Positions 23,363 to 36,733 of a DNA stretch of 64,000 bases are shown in pieces. Under the pieces are notes generated by a model that ran no database searches, was not told the DNA's origin, and worked only from the letters and a program-made list of their open reading frames with translations. The translations under genes and the position numbers were made by a program. Origin of the DNA: Leuctra nigra (taxonomy: Eukaryota > Arthropoda > Insecta > Plecoptera > Leuctridae); assembly GCA_934045905.1 (NCBI GenBank), contig OW203762.1:16710345-16774344 (forward strand). Reading direction: 5' to 3'. The stretch's first letter is position 1. Each line of letters begins with the position of its first letter.

Positions 23363-26300
23363 CATGCCAAAACACCAATCAGAAGTGGAATATTAAAATA
23401 ATATGGAATATACCGAGTGGAGAAATGTTTCGAGGTATAGAGAAGGTGATTCGAGAGATTAAATTCGAAGGCCAAACATCGTATATAAATATATCAGTGG
23501 GCCATCTTGGCGTCGATATGAAATGGTTTCCAGAAATAGTTGCCTAACGGATCTTGTTTACGAATTCCTGTAGAAATCTACACAAGTTTAGCGGATAACC
23601 TTAAAAGTCGTAAATTGCATAAACAAGAATTTCGTTTGAGCATATTTCGCAGAATATTGGCCTTTGGCTATAATCTAAATTTGTGCAGGCTAAATTTTAA
23701 GAGATGTATAAACAGAAACCAAATGGTTATATTCGATTTAAAGCTTTAGGTTAAACATTGTGATACACAAATCTCTATCCTGTAATTCACTCAAATCTCT
23801 AGAGCTATAGGTATTCAATAAAAGCTATGATAAATTTAAAAAAATGTATGTAGAACGTGTATTTTAAAAATGATGGATAACTTCACTTACAAATATAACT
23901 TTAAAATCACCTTTAATAAGAGTTCAAAGCAAAGACGTTTTGAAATGTATAATCGTGGTGTAGCTCCACAGGTGCTATGACTGTAAGTGGATAGTTTCCC
24001 TGAACTATCATGTCCGTAGCAACTATCTGTGTTGAAGACTCTCACGTGCCTGAAGAAAAGCATCGCATCACGTGATCAGGTATTCTTCAAGTCAGTTGTC
24101 TGCGAACAAATCCAACTGGGCATTTGAAATCCCCGGCTCTGTCATTCAAATGTCCCTTCCACTCCACTTCTAGACGAGCTAAAGATCAAGTCGAAAGCGT
24201 CAAAGTCAATAAAACATTAAGAATGCATGGCTAAATCCTATTCTACCATGAGTCCTTCAATGTCTTTCATCGCTCCTTGAACCATTTCATCTCCACACTC
24301 TCTCAAATAAGCGTGTTTTCTCCCACCTTTGTCTTCGCGTGAGCCGGGCATTCAAGATGCTTTCAGATTAACTCACTACATAGGTAACCTTTGTTCTATG
24401 CTATCTCGTCCTTTCTAATATATCAAATCACTAAATTATAGCCTTATATTTTTTGTTATTAGTAGTTATGTTTATGATCATCCGTAGAAATCACCATAAT
24501 TATTTGTGGACCTCTTTGAGGCTTATCAGCTCATAAAAAAATATAATTTAGTTTTTTAAATCAATCTACATTTCTAGGTCCATTTGTGATGGAATTAAAA
24601 ATTTCAATTTACCTGTCATTAGAGAATTCGACTGTTGTCACAAAATTTATATTTTCGTTATATTACAAATGGTGGCATTCGTAGGATTCTTTATATGATA
24701 TTTTTTAAAATTAAAAAAAAACACCCTGAAACTAGCTAAATATTTGGCGTTCATTAACGTTGATGTGATGTATTAAAAAAAACTCATGTCATAACGCATC
24801 ACTTGCTACCTCGATATTTTTTAACCTTTATGTACCAGATAAACATTTTAACATTATTGCATGAGCTTTCACCTCAATTTCGTTCATTTACCATGCGTCA
24901 GTTCGCCTCTAAACCCCCTCCCCTCCCCTAAACAACACAAACAACCCTCACATACAGCTCGCTGCTCGCCGTGTGTGGACGCCGGTCGTCAATAATCATT
25001 TTCCACTTCATAACGTTTATAATAATTATAAATGTCTCGACAATTTGTCGCAGATGGGAGGTTATTACATTGTTTAGAGGTTCTAATTGGCGAGATAAAA
25101 CATCCTGGCCGGTTCTCGCACGAGAGACCTTGTTCTAGCCATGCATGTAGATTAGTAAGGATGATGTTTTGTTCTTGTAGCTGGTTTAAGCCGTTGTCAT
25201 TGTTAGCATGTGTTAACTACAGCTACTATTAGAATTTAATGGTAAGTAACGTCATGTTTTCCCGTATGGTCTTGAGAGCCAAGTATACGTAGCATTTCGA
25301 CTAATTTCTCTACCACAATCCAATAGAATACCGCTAAATGAGTTATAATTTGGAATGAAATCCGTGCTCGTTTGCGGCACCGTGAGGGGGTGTACATAAA
25401 ACGCGGCACCGAAATTCATTTACTTGTTTACAAAAAGGTAATTCCAGTGATTACAATATGATTACGATCGTTAACATCATTAATACGTCACATAAGCCTT
25501 GAAGTTGTGTTATAAAAATCTGATTTTATTTTGATAGCTCTCAACATTTACCGATAGAACTTAGTTTTATTCTCTGAATGTTGAATATTTTTGCCTACAA
25601 GGACTGAGAACAACTAACATTATATAATCTCAACGCTTGAATTACAAGAACCATTTTTGTGATGTTTTGCTTTGAAATTGGCTAAATCCATAAACCTAAC
25701 TAAATCATTTTAACAATAAAATATTTTTAAAAAATGATTTTGATTAACTCCTTTTTCAATTAAGGTTATTCAATTATTGTCTCCCTGGGCTGTTCCGTTT
25801 TATGCGTTATAAATTGGTAATTGTGTATCGATTCTTCATTTAAAATCAAGTTTTCAGTGTAAAATCAAGCTGTAAATAGTCTATATTTAAATAGTTGTAT
25901 AAGTTAGAAAACTAATTATGTTAATAAACAGTTAACAATGCAAGTGAAACGGATAAAATTGAAATTTTAACAATTTACATACCTGTCACTCAACGCAAAA
26001 AATAATATAAACCAGTTTAATTTCTAAAGATGCTCTCCAAAATAACGTATGTTACAATATGATGATAAAAACTGTTCGTCAGATATTGCAACGTGCGATA
26101 TTGCCAAAGTTCTTCCCGCCCTCTGCCCACATAAAGCGTCGACCACATTTCTCCCTTCCAACAGGCAACGTGGCAGAAGATTTATGTAAGGTCCTCGTGT
26201 AAGTTTACAGCTTTAGTAGGCTCAGTACATTCACGCAGGGCACTAATTTGCCGTAGGCCTGCCACTAAACTATCTAGTAATGAGTGTTAAAGGTCTTTAT

Positions 26301-29300
26301 CAGTGTGATACTCGCAGCTAATACTCTGCTAATTCCTCGTATACACAGGTCATGCTCTCACATCACTTCGACAATTAGTATTTATAGACCTTGTGGAGCG
26401 AGATTTGTATTGGCTGAAATCTCGACTGAACTAAACTAGTTTGTAATTTAGAAAGTACCTTCAAGTTCAAACTCAATAAAAGCTCTAAAGTACTTAAAAC
26501 CAAGACCAACATTTGTTTCAAATATGAAATACCTAGTTTTTTAAGAAGTTAGTTTTGTATGTTGTCATTAATGTGATATTGATGACGAACGGACCAACGG
26601 AAAGTCCAGCTGTTATTGTTGGAACTTGTTTAAATGATACAAAGGACATGTGCAAATCACAACTTTCCTCCACTAAGTCCCTAAATTGGAACGTATCTGA
26701 TGATTATAATATTTCAACTGTTGACAATTCAGTCATACAGAAAAATAGACACATACAACAAGCATTATCGAAAAATAATAAATCATATTAATAATAACAG
26801 ATACTTCATGCAGCATTGACTTGATATTAAGGTAACGCATTCCTTACACATTTTAGTGATTCAACAATAACAGCTGACATTAAATAGGAATGTGTGGAAA
26901 ATCATCTTGTACTTAAAGTAATGTAGCTGATTACATAATCAAACGCCATTGTAGTTCGACTCTATGAAATACGTATTTTGAAAGTATTTGTGAACTTGTG
27001 TATCGTGAAAGTACTTAAAATTATGAGTAAAAAGTATGTTTAATCGATTGGAAAGTTAGAGGTATAAAGTCGACCAGGTTGACAAATAATGATACAAGTA
27101 AATGAACACAGATTCCTGATTCAATTGGATATTTCCTTTTCACTTGGAATTATTCACCACTGACTGAAGCTTCCATCAGGCTTGCAAGAGCATGGATTCC
27201 TGCTCTAATCGACTGGCTTGACATTGGCATTGAAAGCAGAGAGATTGCTACACCAAATGCCCTGAAGCTCAACATATTGTGCAGTCAAATCGTTAAGAAC
27301 CTTTCCTTTGATAAGACAGGCGTAAACAACATAAAAGACTGAGTATCAACAGTCTTGACGTCTGATGAGAAATAGACACAAAACAATTCTAATGATAAAC
27401 AATACTTCGTTTACTGTGTTTTGAAAGAGTTTGCTAGTTTTCTGCCATCGATGAATCTCAGCTTTGTGATGCTCAAGATTAAGACCATTAAATCACGGTT
27501 CAAAAAGTAATTTAAATGTTACATTACTTGTTTTAGGTTCGCGATATCTTCAAGAAACATTTTTAATAACGTCGTCTTTAAGTAGAACAGGTCGAAATAC
27601 TTATTAAATCTGTGACTCGTGATACTTTGTCTCAAGACCTTCTTATTCAACCTTTTTCTACTTATATTCTTGACTTCCTTATTTAATTTATTCCTGTTAG
27701 ACCGCACGTTATGAGAATAAGAATTCTTGGGGAAAAGAAAACTTGAAAAGTAAAATAGAGAAGTAATTTCTTTCTTTTCCTTCGAAGCTCTATTTCCTCT
27801 AAGGTATGACACTGCCGCAATAATGGCTTCCACTCACTGGTTTCTACTTATGATTTCTGGCGCGGGAAATCAGAAGTGCGATGCAATAATTCATCAAGCT
27901 GAGAGCTAAATTATTAGCTAGCTTTTCAACGAGACTACGAAGTTTATGTCGAAACTCGGTCTTTGTCCAGAGAAAAATTTGTTTTACGACATAAATGGAC
28001 GATTAGACGGAATAGAAATGGTGTGTTTAATTGACATTTCGCTTGTGACACTCATAACAACGTATTATTCTCAGATTGTAAAAATGTGGTTATTTCTTAC
28101 AGCCCTCAACTCCCCTTTTATTATTATACACCAAGTTTAATTTGTTCGCATCATGATAGAAGAACACTGAGTTTATTGATACACTATCCGTAATTGTATT
28201 TCATTTACTATATTTGCTTGCTTTATACCAATACTGAAAACTCATACCTGGATAAAAATATTTAAAAATAAGTATCTCCATAGGAAACCTGTATTCAGGA
28301 AAGAACAGTGTTATTAAATAGTTGAATATAATCTATAGATAAGTTAAACCCCCTTAAATTTCAGTTGGTATTATTTCCTTTCACAAATACCATTGTTCTA
28401 ATGAATTAAAATTAATTGATATATTTTTGGCGGTGTTTTATAAATAATATTTTTTCATACCTTTTATGAGTATATTTATAAGAAATAAATAACGCTACGA
28501 CTTCTATATCGTTAACACTTTGAACGATATCTCTAGTACCAACATTTTTTTATTAAACCAACTTTGCAGTTTTACAAGGAATTAATGAAAGCCTTCATCT
28601 CTGATCGTCGTAAAACATGAGTCAGGCACAAAGCGAGCTTCACGTTGTAATGAAAAGTTGTTAGGAATGATGACATCACACCCGACTAGGAAGTGGTGAG
28701 GAATCATCGTCGGTTGCTTCCAGTTAATGTGACATATTTATGTTGAAGAAGAGAAGAGCCGTCCGGAAGTTATTCCCGGGGGTCAGGAAAAAATAATATA
28801 TGTCGCATCGTTACTCTTTTGGAAACAGGAAATATCTATTTAACATGTTATGTGAGGAGACAGTGTGAGTTGACATGGCGTTTTAATTGGTTCCTGGGTT
28901 TATTAAAATTATTAAATTATAAAATAATAAAACATATTTACTTAGAAAGAAAAAAAATTGTATTTTTTTAGTATTGTTCCCTTCCGACCATCAATATAAG
29001 GGTCGTTCAAACGATTCTTTGTACATGTCAAATCTTCCCCATCCTTTCGAATATTGCATTACACATGTCCGTATACATCACTCAATCATCGGAAGGATAT
29101 TGTGTTTCATCATGAGAACTGTGGCCTTGAACATTCAGGTTAGGAAGAGAAGGGAAACTTTGACCTGTACAAGAAGTCGTGCAGACCCCTGAGTCATTGC
29201 ATATTTTCTACTCTTTTATTAAATATTTTTACAAAGTATATGGATTCACGCTCATAGAATTCATTACGAATATTATAAATACTTAGATTTATCACTAGCT

Positions 29301-32300
29301 CAACAATTATATTTTTCTTACATTTAGTACGTTGGTTCCGCAGAATTATTATTTTACATTAGAACATACGTTTTAATATCTTTGAAACCATTGTTATGAC
29401 GCTTTCTTAAAATAATTATTTTATCCGACACTGTTTTCATATGAAAGCTGCTAATTATATACTGAATGTATGCGCTAGAAAAGAATGAATAAATTACAAT
29501 TAGTGTGAGGGGGTAGAAACTACATTAGGGTTTGGCTCACTTCATTGCACATACTACATGAATCTAAATATATTTTGGTTGAAGTTAATTGCTATTACTC
29601 TGGTATGTTTTACATTAATAGACCTGGTCAGGCGTCTGAGGGGTTCCTTGTTCATTGATTCTATTTTTAAAATATATTTGGCTGCAAATGAATGAAGATT
29701 ATAGGAGGAATGTTATATTTAGAATGGCTACATTTAATTAATCATCATCAAGACCGAATTGTCATCGCCATGCCTACGAGTCTCTCTGCAACACTATACT
29801 TCGAGCAGACACGGTGACAATATTATTCTAGATATAAGGAGTGTGAGATTATAATTTATATAACTCACAGAAAGGTTGGCACGATTGCAAATAATGGTAT
29901 AAAAGTAGTGTGCGTGGCTTTGTTGAATACGCCAAAATAATTTATCCTTGGAATGAAAGAAAGATAAATGATAAAAACAGGTGTGATGGTGAATTTTTCA
30001 TTGCCTGTAATATTTTATATTGTTTTACTTCCTCAATCTCGAAAAAACATAATTTTAGTTCAGTGATTAGGTACTAAATCTATTCCATGTGAATGTACCT
30101 TTGATGGGGTTTATTTTTAAACCTATCAGATGACCACCTTAGAGCTTTGCTCCTCGAGCCTAGTCATAATTCTCCTTATGACTGGTTGGTACAAAAGCTT
30201 TTCACAACACTCAAAGTCTCTCCGGAGGTAGATTATAACGCTTCTGAAGAGTTCCCACAGTGTTGCAATTAAAAGAATGCAGTCTTTTCAGTTCGTTCTA
30301 AAACGTAGACGGGCGTTTTGTAAAGTGTTCACATTTTAATCGAGTGGGCTACGTAAAACATGAAAACATTGCCTACACCTGAGTGTACGTAATATGTTTC
30401 TAAGATGAGTTGTAGAATGTTTTTGGGGTATTTCTTGGCCATTTTTTCGGAACTCATCTCCTATGTTTGATTTGGCACGCCGCCATCTTGCTCCGTGGCC
30501 TAGCTCCAAAGATTCAGAGCTTCGACTTCCAGAGCGATACGTCACTGCTAGAGGCTGTTTTCTTCACAACTTCGACTACTAAAAACATATTTTCATAGTC
30601 CTTAGTTAAATTGAAATGAAAAATAAACTTCTCTTGCGACTGAAATACTTCAACTAAGATTTTTAAGAAGTGAAGGTGATTTTATAATTCAACCTGAGAG
30701 CTGTCAGCTTTCACTTTGCCATCTTAGGAGTATTTTATAAATTGTGTTTTCTCTCAAAACAACTAACTGTGAAAGCAGAGTGTGTCAAGCATTTTAGTTA
30801 TTTCTGGGGAATATTATGTATCGATATCTGTTTCTATTTTTATTTTAAAAAAATGTCCTTATTTACAATCGGCAAATATTTAAGTAGATAGTAGGTAATG
30901 TATTTACAATGGATCAAAGTGTGTAAGTTTACAAAACCTAATAATATATCTTCAATATTTTTGTGTGCTCTCTATATTTTCTGCAAAACCCATTTAAACT
31001 TGAATATTTCAATTTTATTTAGTACCACTCATAGATAAAAAATGTATTTTGACATACATTTGGCTTCTATCCCGGAATCTTTATTTTTTACGATTTTGAT
31101 TTCGATGCACGATTTCCAAATACGCGAAACCCTCCATGTATATATCACTGTCTGGATACCGTCAGGACTCTCCAGGACAGCCACACATCCATTTCCTGGA
31201 TTTGATTCGCATGCGAAATTTAGTTCCATCCTGAAGGACCTTTCAGTTACCAATCATTCAAACTCCACTGAATCACTGACACATGGATGCTGATAAAATT
31301 CATGCTGTTTTTTTCAATGAGTAAATATTATGTTTTTATGTTGTTGCTGTATCCATATTTGCCGTGACATGCATGGATAGTGGATGGCTCAATATCTGAT
31401 CACAATGATAAGTGAAACATGAATCAACTCGAAGCAATGTTTCCTGTATTCGTTATAAAACTGTTAAAACACGTATAGAGAACAGCGATTCATTCAGGAC
31501 GGACCATGTACTTTGGCGGGAACATAAAAGCAGGCTTTTCTATGAAATTGTAACACGTACACTGTGTTCCCATAGTTCATTTTATAATATATGAACAATA
31601 AAATCACACGATATTATATTTGTGATCCTTAGCTTTTTCGTTGGTGTAGTAGTACAGAGATTTTTAAAGACAACGGACTTGAAATTGATAAATTGATAGG
31701 GCTATAAGATTATGGATAGATCATGTGAGTTTTTTTGCACTGACATCTTTGAGCATTGTGTGACTTTTTTCGTGCACCTGATTTTTTTTGTAACTTACTT
31801 TATTGACAGCACTAAGGAAATATATATTTTTGCTTCTCGAACGGTCTGGTTTGGTAGAACATACAAAAAATATATCAAAATATGAATGTAAATGATTGCA
31901 TAATGTATCTATACTTTAAATATTATAGTGATGCTTCAACATTTAGTTATGTACTCTCTTATCATTTTCGTCTTGAAGTTTCTCAGTGTTTCGTTTAATT
32001 AACATATTTCGTTAAAGATAATAATAACTAAAAAGCACTTCAAAGCTTCTATATTACATGTAAATTACATTTTCAAGCTCATAGAAAAAATATTCTCTAA
32101 ACACATGAAGACTAAATTTAGATCAAAACTAACCTCTCATCGTGAAATTGACATTTGTAACAAAACTCATGAAAATAAATGTAGCTTTGCATTTCCCAAC
32201 CCCTCGTTACGCTTGAACAATTCGTTAGCAAAGAACTAATGACATAAGAATGAGTTGTGACGCGATTCAGACAGCCATTCTGCATGTATGACGTTCAGAA

Positions 32301-33332
32301 ATAGAATATTCCTCGATTGAAACAAAGCTACGCTCGTTGTGACTGATTTCCCAAACTAAGTTTCTTCCTGTCACTGCTCCTGATTTATATATATGGGGTA
32401 TGAGCTATTTATAAATGCGGTATTCATTTTTTATTTACTTGTTTTATCTTGAAGTGGATCTTCCTTTGGTTTGGACCACCAAAAGGGGTAGTTTATACCC
32501 CAGCTATAAACATTGGGAACAGTAGCTGGGTTTAATATTTCCGGGCAACTGTTGAGTGACTTGTTCTCTTTGATGGGGTGTTTATGGACGTAAAGAAGTG
32601 ATTAATGAGTCCTTGTTAGTTCACGTCGCTGCGTTTCTAAGATCGGATTCACTCTAATAATATTCATTAATTTTAGAAAAGTTTATGATGTTCACTGCTT
32701 ATAAACTTTATAAACGTATTAAGATGTGGATTATGAATATATTCTTGATATTTATTTTATTATCTTTGAAAATATGCATTATTACTTTGGAAGTTACTTA
32801 AATATTTTTAAAGTTTTAGATATACTGTAAACACCCAGTTTTATAAACATCTTGTATTTTATTGATTTTTAGGTGATCTTTATGTGATGCTTCATTTTGA
32901 ACTAACACAGATTTCATGTTTAATAGTTTGATTGTTTCACATTATAAATGAGAATTCCCTACAACAGATACATCTTGACTTGAACACAGTTTCGTATAAA
33001 ATGATATTTGAAAGATCTCAATTGACGTGAGGGAATTGGATGTACTCAAGTATTGTGTCATAACTCATACTTTACCTTCACGTCGCATACTTCATACAAA
33101 ATAGCACTAGCAGTGACAACACGTCATAGCAAAATTCAAAAGAAACTGACAGAATTGAGGTAGTGTGCAGTACATCATGTAATAAAGACGGAGCAAGACG
33201 CTCAGAAAGTAACGCACTTGGGATTTGAACTCGGGACACCAAGGACGTTATAATGTTACCGGATGCCTGGGTTCATTCATTCCCAGCATTAGGTCGTTTC
33301 TGACTGAGGGTTTTACGTGGTTTCCCTCAGTC
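23363..33332. other. Upstream region or intron of the minus-strand Side gene; no gene recognised
   Basis: About 10 kb of AT-rich sequence without a supportable exon. It may contain the missing signal-peptide exon or 5' UTR and promoter. The open frames seen here (for example 27519-27833 minus and 31042-31293 plus) have no domain, hydrophobic signal or splice context that I could support. A somewhat GC-richer stretch with few repeats lies at about 24890-25170. Confidence 0.5.
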
Positions 33333-33814
33333 GACGCATTGATAAGCGAGCCAGCGTACTGCACGCGATTTTATACGTGATGTCAAATATGTATGATCAT
33401 CTACACACCTTGAGAAACCTTTTGAAAAACATCTAACTCTAGGTCCTCTAAATCAAAAAAATGTCGATTACTCTTGAAGTGTTAAAGATTTGTCAAAAAC
33501 ACTTATAATGCTGGTACCAATGAATAATGATCATGCAAAATTTGGAGTTGATTGGTCAAACGATTACAGTTTTTTGGCACGCAGAGTTTCTTTCATATAG
33601 CCAAGCTAAGTACAGACTACAAATCAAGTGTCCGATAAAAGTAATATACCGATTTTGCTGGAAATCATTTGCACACTGCATTGAATTGTAATGAATATTT
33701 TGTGAAAAAATTGGCCAGACCCGTTACTTCGTTTAAAATGTTATGCAAAAAACACAGATAAAAAAAGTAAAAAAAGTGATACCAAGTTTCAAGTGGAGAC
33801 GCTCGCTCAACTCG
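33333..33814 (-). mobile_element. Interspersed repeat related to the 22.0-kb element
   Basis: Read on the minus strand it starts at 33814 with CGAGTTGAGCGAGCGTCTCC, matching the start of the element at 21999. It goes on through AACGAAGTAACGGGTCTGGC (about 33713-33732, shared with about 62625-62653) and CCAAATTTTGCATG (33535-33548). It ends near 33333 with GGCTCGCTTATCAATGCGTC. No coding content. Confidence 0.55.
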
Positions 33815-36533
33815 ATTGAAAACGATTCAACTAGAATTATAACATTTATATATTGACCCTATCGATTACCAACTTCTTTAAGTTAGCTCGTGAATTCTTC
33901 CCGCAATGCACACAGTTTTCCTTGTGATTGGTTCTCAAGGAGCATATCAATCTCCAGCATTCTTGTTCCGGTCGCGTTCCAGCCTCCCGGTCCCGGATCG
34001 TGGCCGGAATAGATAACAATATCACACACCACCCACGATAATTGTTTACCGCATAAGAGCTTTAATCTCCTTCGGTTTCTTTTGCCAATTACATAAGTGA
34101 TGTAACGTTTGAAATCCTCGCAGAACACAAAGGAGCGGCGCCGTGAAAGATTTCCATTTACTTTGTTTGTGAGTCGCTCTTGAAAAGTTAATGTTTTTCG
34201 GGCTCTTTTCTTCGGCTGGGCTCTGTGTGTAGTCGAGTCGGTATAGCGAGCCAAGTTGCCACGCTGTGAAAGAATCGAGGCACAAAAGAATCGCGCAAAT
34301 GTTAGCGGAGCACACTTTCTGTTGAAAGATGGCCATTGCGCTCGCGATTCCAACCGGCTGGGGGGGGGGGGAAGAGTGTAATGGTCATTGCTATTGTTCC
34401 ATTTCCTTTCATTCTCTATTACTTCGTCCTTTCATTTCAATAGCCTCGTTCTCTTTCACCAACAATCGCAAAAACATTTTTATTTGTCCAGATGCGGGAA
34501 TTTTCTCTTAATGCTTTCCATTTATTTAGTTTCCCATATTGCTAGTCTTCATCTTTTCTTACCATTATTTTCCATTGCTCTGTGCGTGAATAAGAAACTA
34601 TTAAGCAGACATCTGCCATGAACAATGCTAGTTAAAGCTCAAGTTTAACGCGGAGTATGAATACAACATTAAGGCGCGTGATGACATTGCTCGTGACAAA
34701 TGGCAATATGGGTACTTTGCGCGCGAGTGCTCCGAGCCATTTCGCCGCCATTGTGTCGGGAAGAGTGCTGTTGGCGTTGCGCGGAGCAGAATGAGAGTAA
34801 TTGACAATAGACGGATATCGGTTGAATTCCCTAAGACAAACAATTCGACTTAGACATTTGTCAGAGAAGCAGGATCTTAGCCTTTATGTGTTGCCGAAAA
34901 ATATAGCTTCGGTTTAGCACCAAATACTTTATATTGTGGCGTTATATAGATAAGAGATGAAATGTTTTTGTACATATTTCTTTTGTAAGGGCTTAAAGCG
35001 AAAATATTCATTACTACTATGAAATTAAAAATTAATAAATTGAGGGTAAAGAAGAAAACAGCACAGAAGAAACAGGATAAACCGGAGGCTATACTCTCAT
35101 GACATGTTATTAAAGACAGAAATAAACCAATTATAATTTATAATTACATTTTATAGACACAAAATAATTCTTTGGTATTGCATAGTTTTGCTTCTGGCCC
35201 CTTAATTGGTATAAGAATAAAAGTTCTACATGAGTATCATTTCAAAGTTAATTAATTAAATGAACTGTTACTTTATTTAACCCATTATTTTGTAAAATAT
35301 CCATCGATTTATGATGACTACTGGAATTGATAATGGCAAGAGACTTTCTATATGCCATTATACTGTAATTTTATTTAATTAATGAGAGTACAGACAATGT
35401 AATTAGAAAAGCCAATTAGACGGTTCTGTCATTAGCAGCTACGCTTTTAGCAGGAAACACGGATGTTGCATTTGTATTCTATTTTCCACTCGATGTTCGC
35501 AACGAAACCTCATGTCGGTAGCAGATCGCCAAGTTTGATGCCAAACTGACGTGATTCGTCGACATTAAACCAAGATTCGCAGATGCAGTTGAATGCAATA
35601 TAGAATATCTTCAACTAATATTCCTTCGAAGATTAATTATACAGATTTATTACCTAGTTGATAATGCATTTTGATATAAAAATCGATTAAAAACAAGATA
35701 ATCTGTTTAAAACACGAGTGGTAATAACAAACCTGTGTTTCTGCACATCCGTGGTACTAAATCACTGGTAACCGTGTCTAAATCAAATATATCATCGCCG
35801 CTGTTCCAGTTAGAATACATACAAGTTTCTAAGTACACCGAAGTCAATGATTATTACCGGATCTTTATTTCTGCAAACGTAACTCTTAAGGAGGGTCGTG
35901 CATCATTATGTAGCTGTGTTTTACAACGAGCCACTGTTTTACTAGCGGTTGTATAGCATTATTAGTATGCGATATCTTTATTTAGAACATCAATTACTTT
36001 ACTTTGGTTTGAACTTTTGGTCACAAATCAGAGAAAGGGCAAATCTGTGTTTCCAGTGATAAAAAGAAATCTTTTGCTAGTAAAGCAAAGGGGTAATAGT
36101 AGTTTTTTTTTTAATTGTGGCACCACTGCCAGAAAATAACAAAAAATAACACAAAATTACAACAACAACACGCATTTACTATTTATCTAGAATCAGTAAT
36201 TTTTTTAAAGATAATCGGAAACGCCGTTTTTAAAACGATGGGGCCACCCGAGCATATTGTTGAAACGAATAAGTATATGGCTACTATTGACTATGTTTGT
36301 CATTAATGTTTTGTGGAAACTAAATCCAAAAACAGAATATGTTCCTCACTACAAATGGTGGCAGGTGTTGTACTTCGTTTATTTTTATTGTTTTTTTATT
36401 TCATAACCGTGTAAACGTTCAATTTTAGCAAATTCTTATATGGGTTAAAGTTGCATCTGTCATATTTGCTGTCACTATTGTGTTCAATGTTATTGTGTGA
36501 ACAAATAAATACATAGTTTTCAAAATGCAGGGC
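33815..36533. other. No gene recognised
   Basis: Overlapping minus-strand open frames at 33883-34353 lie in a moderately GC-rich patch but show no recognisable domain. The remainder is AT-rich with no repeat that I could define. Confidence 0.5.
34360..34371 (+). repeat. 12-G homopolymer
   Basis: A run of 12 G; on the minus strand it is a poly-C tract ending in CAG, which can mimic a splice acceptor. Confidence 0.85.
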
Positions 36534-36733
36534 NNNNNNNNNNNNNNNNNNNNNNNNNNNNNNNNNNNNNNNNNNNNNNNNNNNNNNNNNNNNNNNNNNN
36601 NNNNNNNNNNNNNNNNNNNNNNNNNNNNNNNNNNNNNNNNNNNNNNNNNNNNNNNNNNNNNNNNNNNNNNNNNNNNNNNNNNNNNNNNNNNNNNNNNNNN
36701 NNNNNNNNNNNNNNNNNNNNNNNNNNNNNNNNN
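36534..36733. other. Assembly gap (200 N)
   Basis: Exactly 200 N, a conventional placeholder length, so the true gap size is unknown. Order and orientation of the two sides depend on scaffolding. Confidence 0.99.

Noticed and set aside
33205..33262. tRNA-like B box on the minus strand (GAGTTCAAATCCC)
   Set aside because: The T-arm does not pair and no matching A box or acceptor stem was found; at most a SINE trace.
33883..34353. Overlapping minus-strand open frames of 156 and 96 residues, the second with a mildly hydrophobic start after a poly-C/CAG
   Set aside because: No recognisable domain, weak hydrophobic core and no convincing phase-1 donor, so it cannot be supported as the missing signal-peptide exon.
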